Positions 53,352 through 61,999 of a stretch of DNA of 64,000 nt are shown piece after piece; the first letter of the stretch is position 1, and every line of letters starts with the position of its first letter. The notes below the pieces were generated by a model that searched no databases, had not been told where the DNA came from, and worked only from the letters and a program-made list of their open reading frames with translations. Source of the stretch: Planctomycetota bacterium (GTDB lineage: Bacteria; Planctomycetota; UBA1135; GCA-002686595); contig JAJDEW010000115.1 in the NCBI GenBank assembly GCA_029259595.1, forward strand, positions 230,449 to 294,448, written 5' to 3'. The position numbers were made by a program, and so were the translations under genes.

Positions 53352-55418
53352 TCAGCCTCCGGACCCGACGCGATAGATCCGCACGGCGCGGTTCTCGAAG
53401 ACGGGTTCCAAGCGTGGTTCGAGCTCGGAAGGCAAAGCGCTCTCCGGGCCCAGCGGCGCGAGTCCGAAGCGGCCCCCGTCGGTCCGGACGACGTGCAGGT
53501 CGCTGACGACGACGTAGCACGCCGGGGAACTCGCGAGGCGTGCGGCCAGGGGTCGCCAGGTGGCCGGAGCGGGGCGTGCGAAGAAGGCATCGCGCAGCGT
53601 ACGCAGCTCTGCGATCGGGTCGCGGGAACCCTCGGGGTCCGCCTGCGAAACGCCGATGCGCGCATGGGCCGCCGGCGTGTAGAGCTCGGTCTCGAAGAAG
53701 GACCGACGCTCGGCCCAGACGGACATCACCATGCGTTCGTGGGAGGTGACGACGACGGCTTCCCGTGGCGTGTGCTCGCGCAGCCACTCGAGGCCGGCCC
53801 GATACTCTCGGAGGAGCTCCGGTTCCGGGCGCCCGAGCGCCAGGTCGGCGCGGATGTTCCGGGTGAGGCGCTGGCCGGAGCCGAACAGGGTCGCGCCGGC
53901 GAACACGACGACAGCGGCCGTGCCGAGGGTCCGCCAGCGCGGCGGGAGCGACGGCAGCCGACACAGACCGATGCCAGCGAGCACGGTCAGGCCGACCATG
54001 CCGTTGTAGGCGAAGAAGAGCTCGGAGAGACCGGGTGCGGAGAGCGTCAAGGCCAGCAGGGCTCCGCAAGCCGTGCTGCCGAGGATCCAGAGCTCGGGGA
54101 CGGTGAGCGACGGAAGGCGGCGCCGGACGAGGGCGAAGGCCGTTCCGAGCGCGCCCAAGCCGAAGAAGCCGACGAGCCAGGGGAGCAGCAAGACGAAGCG
54201 CGCTGCCGGCTCACCGAACAGGGGTGCGAGCGACAGGTAGAAGTCGGAGCCGACGAAGGCGATGGCGAACTCGGGGCGAAACATGGCCTTGGCATAGCTC
54301 GCTTCGCCCGTGACGAGCATCAGGGTCATCGGCGCGGCGGCCAAGGCGCAGAGCACGAAGGCCTGCGCGACGCGCATGACACGGCGGCGGGTGAGGGCGA
54401 GGACGAGTCCCGCTCCGGCGAGCCCCCCCAGGACGACCGGCATGACCGAGCCCTTCGAACCGGACGCGGCGCAGGCGACCAAGGCGAGCAGGCCGACGAG
54501 TCGTCCGGAAGGCCGGGCGCCCCGCGTGCCCAGCAGGATGAGCACGAAGAGGGTCGCGTAGAACAGGAAGCCCGTCACCGTGGACGGGCTCTCGTAGAAG
54601 CCGATCGCGAAGAAGTCGTGCAGAGCCCAGTCGGCGCCGAACCACGACGAAGCGGCGGCGCCGGCGTCCGCGTGGGCGACGAGCAGGGCCGCCGCCAGGA
54701 GCGCCGGCCCGCGCTCGCCCGCGAGGAGTCGCGTCGCGGCAAAGACGGTGAGCACGACCAGCGCTGGCGTCAGCGCGGGACCTGACCGCAACATGACCTC
54801 GGCAACGGGCACGCCGACGACGCGCTCGGCCGCTGCGGGCAGCGTGTAGGCGAAGAAGTGGTAGTTCAACGGGAGTCCGAAGACGCGCGGATCCCGCAGG
54901 GGCCAATGGTTCGCGACCTCCGCCGCATTGCCGGCATGGAACAGCGCGTCCCCCCGCACCTCGCGGAACCACTGGGACGCCTCGACCAACGGGACGCTTT
55001 CGATCGCGCAGAGCACGAGGACCAGGAGGATCAGCGCGGTCCAGAGCTCGGCCCGAGCCAGCGAGCCGCGCGGACGGCGAAGCGCGCTCCAGTCGATGCC
55101 GCGCGCGAACAGGAGGGCGCAGCCGAGCGGGTAGAGCGGCAACGCCGCCATGGCACCGGCCAACCGCAGGCCGGCGAACGTGACCGACAACAGCGCCAGC
55201 CCGAGCGCGCCGGCCATGGCCAGCGCCAACAGCCCATCGCCCGGTCGTTCGGCCAGGCGCCACCACATCAGCCAACCGGGCAGGAAGACGAACAGTCCGA
55301 GAAAGCCTCCGAACAACAGCACGTCTTCCAGCGGGCTGCCATACAACAAGGCGCGGACGAGGAGCCATGGCCCCGCCAGGGCGACGAGCTCCCAGCCGCT
55401 GCGTTGGTTCCCGGTCAC
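53352..55418 (-). CDS. Polytopic membrane protein, GT-C glycosyltransferase-like
   Basis: About 688 residues with around a dozen hydrophobic helices and a C-terminal soluble domain of about 170 residues. The first large loop contains FREVRGDALFHAGNAAEVANHW and LPLNYHFFAYTLP, and its acidic Asp-x3-His pattern resembles the catalytic loop of GT-C (GT39/ArnT/DUF2298-like) enzymes. The start is uncertain: a GTG at 55418 begins the protein-like part, and a further in-frame ATG at 55679 adds 87 low-complexity residues that I take to be upstream spacer. Divergent from the helicase gene. Confidence 0.65.
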   Translation of the reverse strand: MTGNQRSGWELVALAGPWLLVRALLYGSPLEDVLLFGGFLGLFVFLPGWLMWWRLAERPGDGLLALAMAGALGLALLSVTFAGLRLAGAMAALPLYPLGCALLFARGIDWSALRRPRGSLARAELWTALILLVLVLCAIESVPLVEASQWFREVRGDALFHAGNAAEVANHWPLRDPRVFGLPLNYHFFAYTLPAAAERVVGVPVAEVMLRSGPALTPALVVLTVFAATRLLAGERGPALLAAALLVAHADAGAAASSWFGADWALHDFFAIGFYESPSTVTGFLFYATLFVLILLGTRGARPSGRLVGLLALVACAASGSKGSVMPVVLGGLAGAGLVLALTRRRVMRVAQAFVLCALAAAPMTLMLVTGEASYAKAMFRPEFAIAFVGSDFYLSLAPLFGEPAARFVLLLPWLVGFFGLGALGTAFALVRRRLPSLTVPELWILGSTACGALLALTLSAPGLSELFFAYNGMVGLTVLAGIGLCRLPSLPPRWRTLGTAAVVVFAGATLFGSGQRLTRNIRADLALGRPEPELLREYRAGLEWLREHTPREAVVVTSHERMVMSVWAERRSFFETELYTPAAHARIGVSQADPEGSRDPIAELRTLRDAFFARPAPATWRPLAARLASSPACYVVVSDLHVVRTDGGRFGLAPLGPESALPSELEPRLEPVFENRAVRIYRVGSGG

Positions 55419-55754
55419 CGCGCGTACGGTACGGGGCCGGTCGGACTTCGACCACGCCCGGCACCACCCGCCGGCCAGGTTCTCGTCCCTGCCGTGCCGA
55501 GCCGGTTCGGTTCGGTGGCGGATCGGGTCGAGGACGCCCGGAGGGAGAGCGGGGCGGCTCTCACGCGGGATCGGCTCCCCCAAGTCCCACTCGCTCCATC
55601 CACGCTCCGCGCGGGCGCAGCCGGGTCGAGAGCCTTGCGGGCCCCCTCCAGGTCGTAGGATGTCGAAGATGCGTCGCACGGCCTTGTTCCCCGGCCTTGT
55701 TCCGGGCCAGGCGGCGCTCTAGGCTGAGGCCGAACAAAGACCGAATCCCTGCCC
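55419..55754 (+). other. 336-bp divergent gap before the helicase gene
   Basis: No gene supported, unless the membrane protein on the minus strand starts early at 55679. It contains the candidate helicase promoter. Confidence 0.45.
55697..55725 (+). promoter_or_regulatory. Possible promoter (TTGTTC-N17-TAGGCT) for mrfA-mrfB
   Basis: Three of six -35 positions and three of six -10 positions match sigma70 consensus with ideal 17-nt spacing, 29 nt before the ATG at 55755. Confidence 0.4.
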
Positions 55755-58223
55755 ATGAGCCCCCCGATCGATCCCCGGCCCGAAGCGGGCAGCGAACGCC
55801 ACGCCCGCCGCACGGGCGCAGGGGTCGACGGCATCGTCCGCCGCCTGCGGGCCCATGCGGAACTCGGCGCCTGCTTCACGACCTGGCACCGCACGCCAGC
55901 GCGCCCGGCGCGCGTGGCCGAGCTGCCGGATCTGCACCCGGCGCTGCGCGCACAGTTCGAGCGGCGGGGCATGGGCGAGCTCTTCACGCATCAGGTCGAG
56001 GCCATCGAGCACGCCTTGGCCGGCCGCGACGTGTTGATCGCCACCCCGACGGCATCGGGCAAGACGCTGGCCTACACGGCGCCGGTCCTGCAGAGCCTGC
56101 TCGAAAGCGACGGGGCCGCACGTTCGTTGTGGATGTTTCCGACCAAGGCCCTGTCCCAGGATCAGTCGCGCTCTCTCAACGGCTGGATCGAGGCGCTCGA
56201 GCGCGATTGGCATTCCTACACCTACGACGGCGACACCCCGCCTTCGGTGAGGCGGACCCTGCGCGATCGTGGGCACATCGTGTTGACCAATCCCTGGATG
56301 CTGCACTCCGGCATCCTCCCCAACCACGGCAAGTGGTCCGAGCTCTTCCGCGATCTGCGCTACATCGTGATCGACGAGGTCCACACGCTTTCGGGCGTCT
56401 TCGGCTCGAGCGTTGCGAACGTCCTGCGCCGACTCGTTCGCATCGCGCGCCACTACGGCAGCGATCCGCGCTTCCTCCTGTCGTCGGCGACGCTGCGCGA
56501 CCCGGCCGGCCACGCGCGACGCTTGATCGGACGCGACGCCGCGATCGTCGAGGAGGACGGCTCTCCGGCGGGTGAGCGCGTCTTCGGGGTCTACGAACCT
56601 CCGCTCGTTCAGCCGGTCGCGGGAATGCGCGCCAACGCGCTCGAAGAGGTGCGCCGCTTGGCGCCCGAGCTTTGTGGCCCTTCGCACCAGACCATCTTCT
56701 TCTGCAACCGCCGAACGGCCGTCGAGGTCCTCACGCGCTACCTCAAGGAGGCGGCGCCCCGCATGGGACTCTTGCCCGAAGAAGTGCGTGGCTACCGCGG
56801 GGGATATCTGCCGCTCATGCGGCGCGAGATCGAAGCCGGACTGAAGGACGGTTCCATCAAGGTCGTGGTGTCGACCAACGCGCTCGAGCTCGGCATCGAC
56901 ATCGGAGCCCTCGACGTGGCCGTACTCGTGGGCTACCCGGGCAGCCAGGCCTCGTTCTGGCAGCGCGCCGGTCGCGTCGGTCGCCGCGGCAAGACGTCCT
57001 TGGCGGTGCTGGTCGCACGCTCCGATCCGATCGATCAATACCTCGCGCACCATCCCGAGTACCTGTTCGGCAAGGCCCAAGAGACGCTGGGCCTCGACCC
57101 CGACAACCTGGTGATCCTCTCCGAACAGTTGAAGTGCGCGGCCTTCGAGCTCCCGTTCGAGGCCCTTGCGGATCCGGATGGCTCGGGGCGGTCGCGGATC
57201 GAAGGCTTCGGGGACTCACCGCACCTGGCCGGGATCCTCGACTACCTGGCCGAAGAAGGTGGCTTGCTCTACAGGAAGGACGCGCGCTGGTTCTGGGCCG
57301 CGGACGCCTACCCGGCCCAGGACGTGTCCCTGGCCGGAAACGAGCCGGACAACGTGCTCGTGTTCGATGCCGAGACGAACAAGGCGATCGGCGAGATCGA
57401 CCGTGAGCATTCGATCACGAGCGTGCACGAAGGCGCCATCTATCAGGTCGAGGGCGAGACCTACAAGGTCGAACGCTTCGACTACGAGAACCGCCGGGCC
57501 TACGCGCGTCGCGTGGCGAGCGACTACTTCACCGAAGCCGAGACGGACACGGAGGTCCGGCTGCTCCGACTCGAGGAAAAGCGTGCGCGACGCGTGGCCT
57601 CGGGGACACAGGAAGACTGGGCGGTCTGGCGCGGTGAGGTGCACGTGACGACCGTGGCGACGCAGTACAAGAAGATCCGCTTCTACACGCGTGAAAGCGT
57701 GGGGGCGGAGGACATCCACCTGCCGCCGGAAGAGCTCGATACCGAGGCCTTCGTCCTGACGGTTTCCGAAGCGACGGCGCAGACGCTCGGCCTCACCGTG
57801 GGCAACCGCGCCGCAGCCTGGCGTGGGGCCGGACGATTGTTGCGGCGCGTGGCCCCGCTCTTCCTGCGTTGCCAACCGTCGGATCTCGGGCTCTCGACCG
57901 AGGTGCGCTCCAGGACCTTCGGCTCGCCGGCGGTGTACATCTACGATCGCGTTCCCGGCAGCGTGGGCCTGGGAGCGGCGCTCTTTCGGGACCATCGCGA
58001 GGTCGTGGCCGCCGCGCTCGACGTCGTGCAGGGCTGCGCGTGCCAGGAGGGCTGCCCCGCTTGCGTGGGGCCGGTCGAGGAGGTCGGAGCGCTGGGCAAG
58101 GAGACCGCGGCCGCGCTGCTCGGCTACCTGGCTGGGGGAGGCGAGCTCGTCGACTGCGAGCCGACCCTGCGGACCGGCGAAGAGAAGGCGGACCTGGCCG
58201 AACCGGAGCCCCTGCGTGGCTGA
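55755..58223 (+). CDS. mrfA: MrfA-type DEAD/DEAH helicase with DUF1998 C-terminal domain
   Basis: An 822-residue superfamily 2 helicase. Motif I is ATPTASGKT at residues 96-104, motif II DEVH at 207-210, motif III SSAT, and motif VI WQRAGRVGRRG. A four-cysteine cluster ends the DUF1998 domain: Cys761, Cys763, Cys767, Cys770 (GCACQEGCPAC), as in MrfA, where these cysteines bind metal. With MrfB it forms a nucleotide-excision-like repair pathway for mitomycin-type adducts, known from Bacillus. The 3' end overlaps mrfB by 8 nt. Confidence 0.9.
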   Translation: MSPPIDPRPEAGSERHARRTGAGVDGIVRRLRAHAELGACFTTWHRTPARPARVAELPDLHPALRAQFERRGMGELFTHQVEAIEHALAGRDVLIATPTASGKTLAYTAPVLQSLLESDGAARSLWMFPTKALSQDQSRSLNGWIEALERDWHSYTYDGDTPPSVRRTLRDRGHIVLTNPWMLHSGILPNHGKWSELFRDLRYIVIDEVHTLSGVFGSSVANVLRRLVRIARHYGSDPRFLLSSATLRDPAGHARRLIGRDAAIVEEDGSPAGERVFGVYEPPLVQPVAGMRANALEEVRRLAPELCGPSHQTIFFCNRRTAVEVLTRYLKEAAPRMGLLPEEVRGYRGGYLPLMRREIEAGLKDGSIKVVVSTNALELGIDIGALDVAVLVGYPGSQASFWQRAGRVGRRGKTSLAVLVARSDPIDQYLAHHPEYLFGKAQETLGLDPDNLVILSEQLKCAAFELPFEALADPDGSGRSRIEGFGDSPHLAGILDYLAEEGGLLYRKDARWFWAADAYPAQDVSLAGNEPDNVLVFDAETNKAIGEIDREHSITSVHEGAIYQVEGETYKVERFDYENRRAYARRVASDYFTEAETDTEVRLLRLEEKRARRVASGTQEDWAVWRGEVHVTTVATQYKKIRFYTRESVGAEDIHLPPEELDTEAFVLTVSEATAQTLGLTVGNRAAAWRGAGRLLRRVAPLFLRCQPSDLGLSTEVRSRTFGSPAVYIYDRVPGSVGLGAALFRDHREVVAAALDVVQGCACQEGCPACVGPVEEVGALGKETAAALLGYLAGGGELVDCEPTLRTGEEKADLAEPEPLRG

Positions 58224-59610
58224 CGAGGAGCTCTTCGACAAGCTTCGTCGCCTGCGGCGCGAGGTGCCGCCCGAGCTCGGGCCCGCGCTCGAGGCGCGCC
58301 GTCGCGCGGCCGCGGCCCGCTCGGAACAAGCCCCGACCGACGAGCACGTCGCGCGCGACGACGCGGAGGGCATGCCGACCTGGCTTCGCCAGCGCCTCTC
58401 GTCCAAGCGTGCGCACGGTCGCGTCGCCTGTTCGCACGGTGTCCCCGAGGACTGCTGTGAAGAGCGCCGCAGCGAGGGCAGCTACCTGGCTCGGATCAAG
58501 CGCTTCTCCGGGGATCATTGCCATGGCCACTTTCGCCTGGAGGAGTGCGCCCATGCCGCCTCCGACACGCTGGTTCGGATCGCGCGCGATCCGGCCCTGG
58601 CCGACCTCGAGCTCGAGCGCGCGGTGTACCTGGACATCGAAACCACCGGGCTCTCGGGCGGCGCCGGTACCGTGCCGTTCCTGGTCGCCCTCGGAAGCTT
58701 CGTGGGCGGGAGCTTCGAGCTGTGGCAGGGCTTTCTGCGGGACCCGTCCGAGGAGCGCGCCATGCTGGCCGAGGTGGCCGAGCGCGTGGCCGCGAGCTCG
58801 GGCATCGTGAGCTTCTTCGGCAAGAGCTTCGACCGCCACCGGCTCGAGGACAAGATGCGCCTGCACGGTGTGACGTCTCCCTTCGTCGACTTGCCGCACC
58901 TGGACCTCTACCACCCCTTCGTCCGGCTCTACCGTTCGGCCACCGAGGACGGTCGTTTGCAAACCGCAGAGCGCGTGTTGTGCGGAGTCGAGCGCGAAGA
59001 CGATCTGCCGGGCAGCTTCGCACCCGAAGCATGGTTCGACTTCCTCGGCAACCGCGCTCACCGCCTGGAGGCCGTCTTCCGCCACAACGAAGACGATGTC
59101 CTGAGCCTCGTGGTGTTGGCCGCCCACCTCGGGCGCAGTCTGCACGAAACGCGCGCCGACGGTCGAGCGCTCCCCGGTCCACAAGCCGCTCGGGCCCAGG
59201 GGCTCGCGAAGCACTTCGCACGCGTGCCGAGCGAGCGCGAAGAAGCCCTGCTCTGGGTACGACGAGCCCGCGCGCGCGACGCACACTCCTCCCGCGAGCT
59301 GCGTCTCCTGGAAGCGGATCTTCTGCGTCTCACGGGGCAGTCGCTCGCCGCGCTCGAGCTCTACGAAGGACTGCGCGACGAAGCGAACGACGTCCTGGCC
59401 CTTCGTGCCGCCCTGGAGCTCGCCAAACTCGAAGAGCACGCCCGACGGGACTTCGAAGCTGCCCTCACGGCGGTGGCAGCGGCTCGGACGCTGCTGGAAG
59501 TTCTGGTCGCTACGTCGGCCCTGCGTCCGTCCGAGCGCCGCCGAGCAGAGGCGGAACTCGGACGGCGCTCCGAACGCTTGCTTCGCAAGCGTTCGTGCGA
59601 ATCCGCCTGA
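58216..59610 (+). CDS. mrfB: MrfB-type exonuclease, RNase H-like fold
   Basis: A 464-residue protein, the expected partner of MrfA. A DEDD-type exonuclease core has Asp140-x-Glu142 in YLDIETTGLSGG, a second acid in SFDRHRLEDK/DLPHLDLYH, and a terminal Asp in HNEDDVLSLVVLA. The C-terminal 130 residues are helical and TPR-like (LRLLEADLLRLTGQSLAALELYEGL). The GTG start at 58216 lies inside the helicase gene. An N-terminal Cys/His-rich segment (CSHGVPEDCCEE, residues about 72-82; HCHGHF about 101-106) might bind metal. Confidence 0.85.
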   Translation: MADEELFDKLRRLRREVPPELGPALEARRRAAAARSEQAPTDEHVARDDAEGMPTWLRQRLSSKRAHGRVACSHGVPEDCCEERRSEGSYLARIKRFSGDHCHGHFRLEECAHAASDTLVRIARDPALADLELERAVYLDIETTGLSGGAGTVPFLVALGSFVGGSFELWQGFLRDPSEERAMLAEVAERVAASSGIVSFFGKSFDRHRLEDKMRLHGVTSPFVDLPHLDLYHPFVRLYRSATEDGRLQTAERVLCGVEREDDLPGSFAPEAWFDFLGNRAHRLEAVFRHNEDDVLSLVVLAAHLGRSLHETRADGRALPGPQAARAQGLAKHFARVPSEREEALLWVRRARARDAHSSRELRLLEADLLRLTGQSLAALELYEGLRDEANDVLALRAALELAKLEEHARRDFEAALTAVAAARTLLEVLVATSALRPSERRRAEAELGRRSERLLRKRSCESA

Positions 59611-59739
59611 ACCGCGCATCCGGCGTGCGAACACCGGCGGCCCGAAGGACGCGTGCAAGCTCGCCTGCTGGGCCGATGCCCGCCAAGTGCCACCAGCGGG
59701 TTGGACCGAACGGTCCCTCGGTCTTGGGATAGCTGCGGA

Positions 59740-60438
59740 TCAGCGGAGCCTGCGTCGCGCGCCAGCGCTTCCCGCCGAACGACGCTCTTCCAAGCGCGCC
59801 CGTCGTCCTTCACGGCGCCCTTCACGAGCTTGACCCGCCGACGCGCGGGAGCGATCGCGCTCCGTGCGACGATCGAAGCCTTGCCGTTCCCGGCGCTCCT
59901 CTGCCCGCAGCGCCCGGCCTGCCCGACGCCCCTCGCCGCGGCTCACGCCGCGCTGCGAAGCGCGGCTCTCGAGAGGACGTTGCAGGCGTCTCTCCTGACG
60001 CTGGCGCACCCGCCCTTCGACCCTGTCTTCGCTCGTCCGCCGAACCCGCCGTCGCACTTGGTCGTCAGGAGCCTGTGCCCCGCGCTCTTGCTCACGAGGA
60101 GCGCGCCAAGGCCCGGTGCGCGCGGGCCGCCCCGGAAGGCTCCGAGTGCCCGCACGCTCCGGGTTCCGTCGTCCTTCGCGAGCGCCGCGCCCGGATTCCC
60201 TGCCAGCGTAGGAGGAGCCTGCCATGTCCCCCCTGCGCGGAGCCCGACGCCCGTCGAAGCGCCGTCCAGGCGGACGTGCCGATGGCTCCTGACCCGTCTC
60301 CTGGCCCGGCTCCAGAGCAGGGGCCGGGGGCGATTCTTGCGCCGTGGCGGTGGAGATTCCCACCGCAGGCGCTTGCTGCGCGGACAGGTACCCGGGAAGG
60401 AGGAGCGCGACGAGAAGGACGAACGGAGGGTGGTTCAT
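59740..60438 (-). CDS. Secreted Arg-rich low-complexity protein
   Basis: A 232-residue product. ATG at 60438 starts a good signal peptide (NHPPFVLLVALLLPGYLSAQQ). The mature part is about one-third arginine with many Gly, Glu, Gln and Ala residues and little order (for example RREGRRARLEERRSAG). It is probably disordered and may bind nucleic acid, polysaccharide or another acidic partner. The opposite strand is also open here, but lacks a signal peptide and looks like a shadow. No family recognised. It lies between mrfB and purN. Confidence 0.5.
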   Translation of the reverse strand: MNHPPFVLLVALLLPGYLSAQQAPAVGISTATAQESPPAPALEPGQETGQEPSARPPGRRFDGRRAPRRGDMAGSSYAGRESGRGAREGRRNPERAGTRSLPGRPARTGPWRAPREQERGAQAPDDQVRRRVRRTSEDRVEGRVRQRQERRLQRPLESRASQRGVSRGEGRRAGRALRAEERRERQGFDRRTERDRSRASAGQAREGRREGRRARLEERRSAGSAGARRRLR

Positions 60439-60556
60439 GGGAGAAGTTGCCTTTGGAGGGACCTTGGAGGCTCGGTGGAACCGCACACCAAGCCCCCGGT
60501 CCCGCCCAGATCCGAACGGATGTTCTTTTTCTGGGGCGGAACACCCGCCAAGCGAA

Positions 60557-61141
60557 TCAGCGCCCTTGGATCATCCCGGTCAGGGCTTGGGGGAGGGCCT
60601 TCTTCTCCTCCTCGAAGACCCTCGCACCAAGACTCTCGACGGTGTCATCCGGCCGTACGGGGATGACACGCTGCAGCAGGATGCGTCCGTTGTCGTAGTC
60701 GTTGTCCACGAGGTGAACGGTACAGCCCGTGAACTGCACGCCGCGTTCCAGGACGGCGGCGTGAACGCGGTCGCCGTAGTAGCCCTTGCCTCCGAAGGCG
60801 GGCAGGAGCGAGGGGTGGATGTTGATGACGCGTCCCTCCCAGGCGGGGGGGATCCGGAGCAGGCGTAGGAAGCCGGCCAAGACGACGAAGTCGGCGCGCG
60901 CGGCTTCGATCGCTTGGAAGATGTCGGCGCTGAAGGCTTCGAGTCCGCGGTTGCGATCCCAGGGGACGACGAGGGACGGGAGGCCGAGGCGGTCCGCTCG
61001 AGCGAGGGCGCCGCAGCCGTCTCGATCGGCGCAGACGAGAGCCAGTTCGATGGGCAGTTCGCCCTTCGCTTGCAGCTCGGCCAGGTTCTCGAGGGAGCGA
61101 CCGCCTCCGGAGACCAGTACGGCGATCCGCGGGTGCGTCAC
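60557..61141 (-). CDS. purN: Phosphoribosylglycinamide formyltransferase
   Basis: Transfers a formyl group from 10-formyl-THF to GAR in purine synthesis. 194 residues. It starts RIAVLVSGGGRSLENL, the phosphate-binding loop, and shows the INIHPSLLPAFGGKG catalytic segment containing the conserved Asn and His, and VHLVDNDYDNGRILLQ with the catalytic Asp. The GTG start follows the stop of the nucleoside phosphorylase with no gap, so the two are coupled. Confidence 0.95.
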   Translation of the reverse strand: MTHPRIAVLVSGGGRSLENLAELQAKGELPIELALVCADRDGCGALARADRLGLPSLVVPWDRNRGLEAFSADIFQAIEAARADFVVLAGFLRLLRIPPAWEGRVINIHPSLLPAFGGKGYYGDRVHAAVLERGVQFTGCTVHLVDNDYDNGRILLQRVIPVRPDDTVESLGARVFEEEKKALPQALTGMIQGR

Positions 61142-61999
61142 TCAGTCGTCCTCACGGAGGTCGCGCGCGGTCGCTTCGAAGTCGGAAGCCAGCGCGAGGA
61201 TCCACGTGTCGAGCTTGGGTTGGGTCTCGCGCGCGACCTCGAGAAGTCGGGTAACCTCGAGCGGGCCTTCGCCGCGGTCGGTGAGGGCGACCAGGGTCAA
61301 GCACGGGAGGCCGGCGTGGGCGGCGGAGAGCAGCGGCGTCGCGAGTTCCTGGACCGCGACGTCGGCGCCGAGTCGGCTCCACATGGTGCGCTCCGCGGGT
61401 GTTTCGAGTGCGGGGCCGGGGGTGCAGACCGCGATGGCGGGTGCGGCCACGAGCTCGTTTTCGCGGGCGCGTTCCAGGGCGGCGGAGCGCAGGCCAGCGT
61501 GGTGAAGGAACTGCGTGTCCGGGAACAGTGGCCCGAGTTCCGAGGCGCCGAGACCCGTCAGCGGGTTGCGTGCGCTGGCATTGATGTGGTCGGCGAGTAC
61601 GGCAAAGCCGCCGGCCGTCGGGCCGTTCTCGTGCTCTACGAGCGTGGAGCCCGCGGTCGTGTGCAGCAGGAAGGCGGCGCCGCACTTCGCGGCGAGCCAG
61701 ACGGGGAAGCCCCCGACCCAGGCGTCGGTCGTGAGGGGCGCGATGGGCTCTGTGCCGACGTCTTCGAGCATCCAGATCCGGCTGGACCCGAGGCGGGCGC
61801 TGACAAGCGTGGCCGTTCGCCAGGGTTCGGGGACGCCCGCGACGTCGACGAGCGAATGCTCGCGCACTTCGAAGAGGCGCTCGAGCACGTCGCCGAAGCC
61901 TGTCGCGGAGAGCCACAGGAAGTCCGGGCGCGGTACGTCGTGCGCGGTCAGGGACTCCGCGGTTTCGAGGACCCGACGATCGAGTTCAGGGGCGGTCAT
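61142..61999 (-). CDS. Purine nucleoside phosphorylase (PNP/MTAP family)
   Basis: Cleaves purine nucleosides with phosphate. 285 residues. Family features are DHINASARNPLTGLG (the DHIN...NPL motif) and GPALETPAERTMWSRLGADV (the GPxxETxAE purine-site motif). The phosphate-binding N-terminal loop is less obvious than in classical PNPs. ATG at 61999 overlaps the stop of the kinase gene (ATGA). Salvage and de novo purine genes sit together here (with purN). Confidence 0.82.
   Translation of the reverse strand: MTAPELDRRVLETAESLTAHDVPRPDFLWLSATGFGDVLERLFEVREHSLVDVAGVPEPWRTATLVSARLGSSRIWMLEDVGTEPIAPLTTDAWVGGFPVWLAAKCGAAFLLHTTAGSTLVEHENGPTAGGFAVLADHINASARNPLTGLGASELGPLFPDTQFLHHAGLRSAALERARENELVAAPAIAVCTPGPALETPAERTMWSRLGADVAVQELATPLLSAAHAGLPCLTLVALTDRGEGPLEVTRLLEVARETQPKLDTWILALASDFEATARDLREDD

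Noticed and set aside
59653..60666. 337-residue plus-strand open frame opposite the Arg-rich secreted protein
   Set aside because: No signal peptide or family motif and a Pro/Arg/Ser-rich translation; the minus strand has a clear signal peptide.
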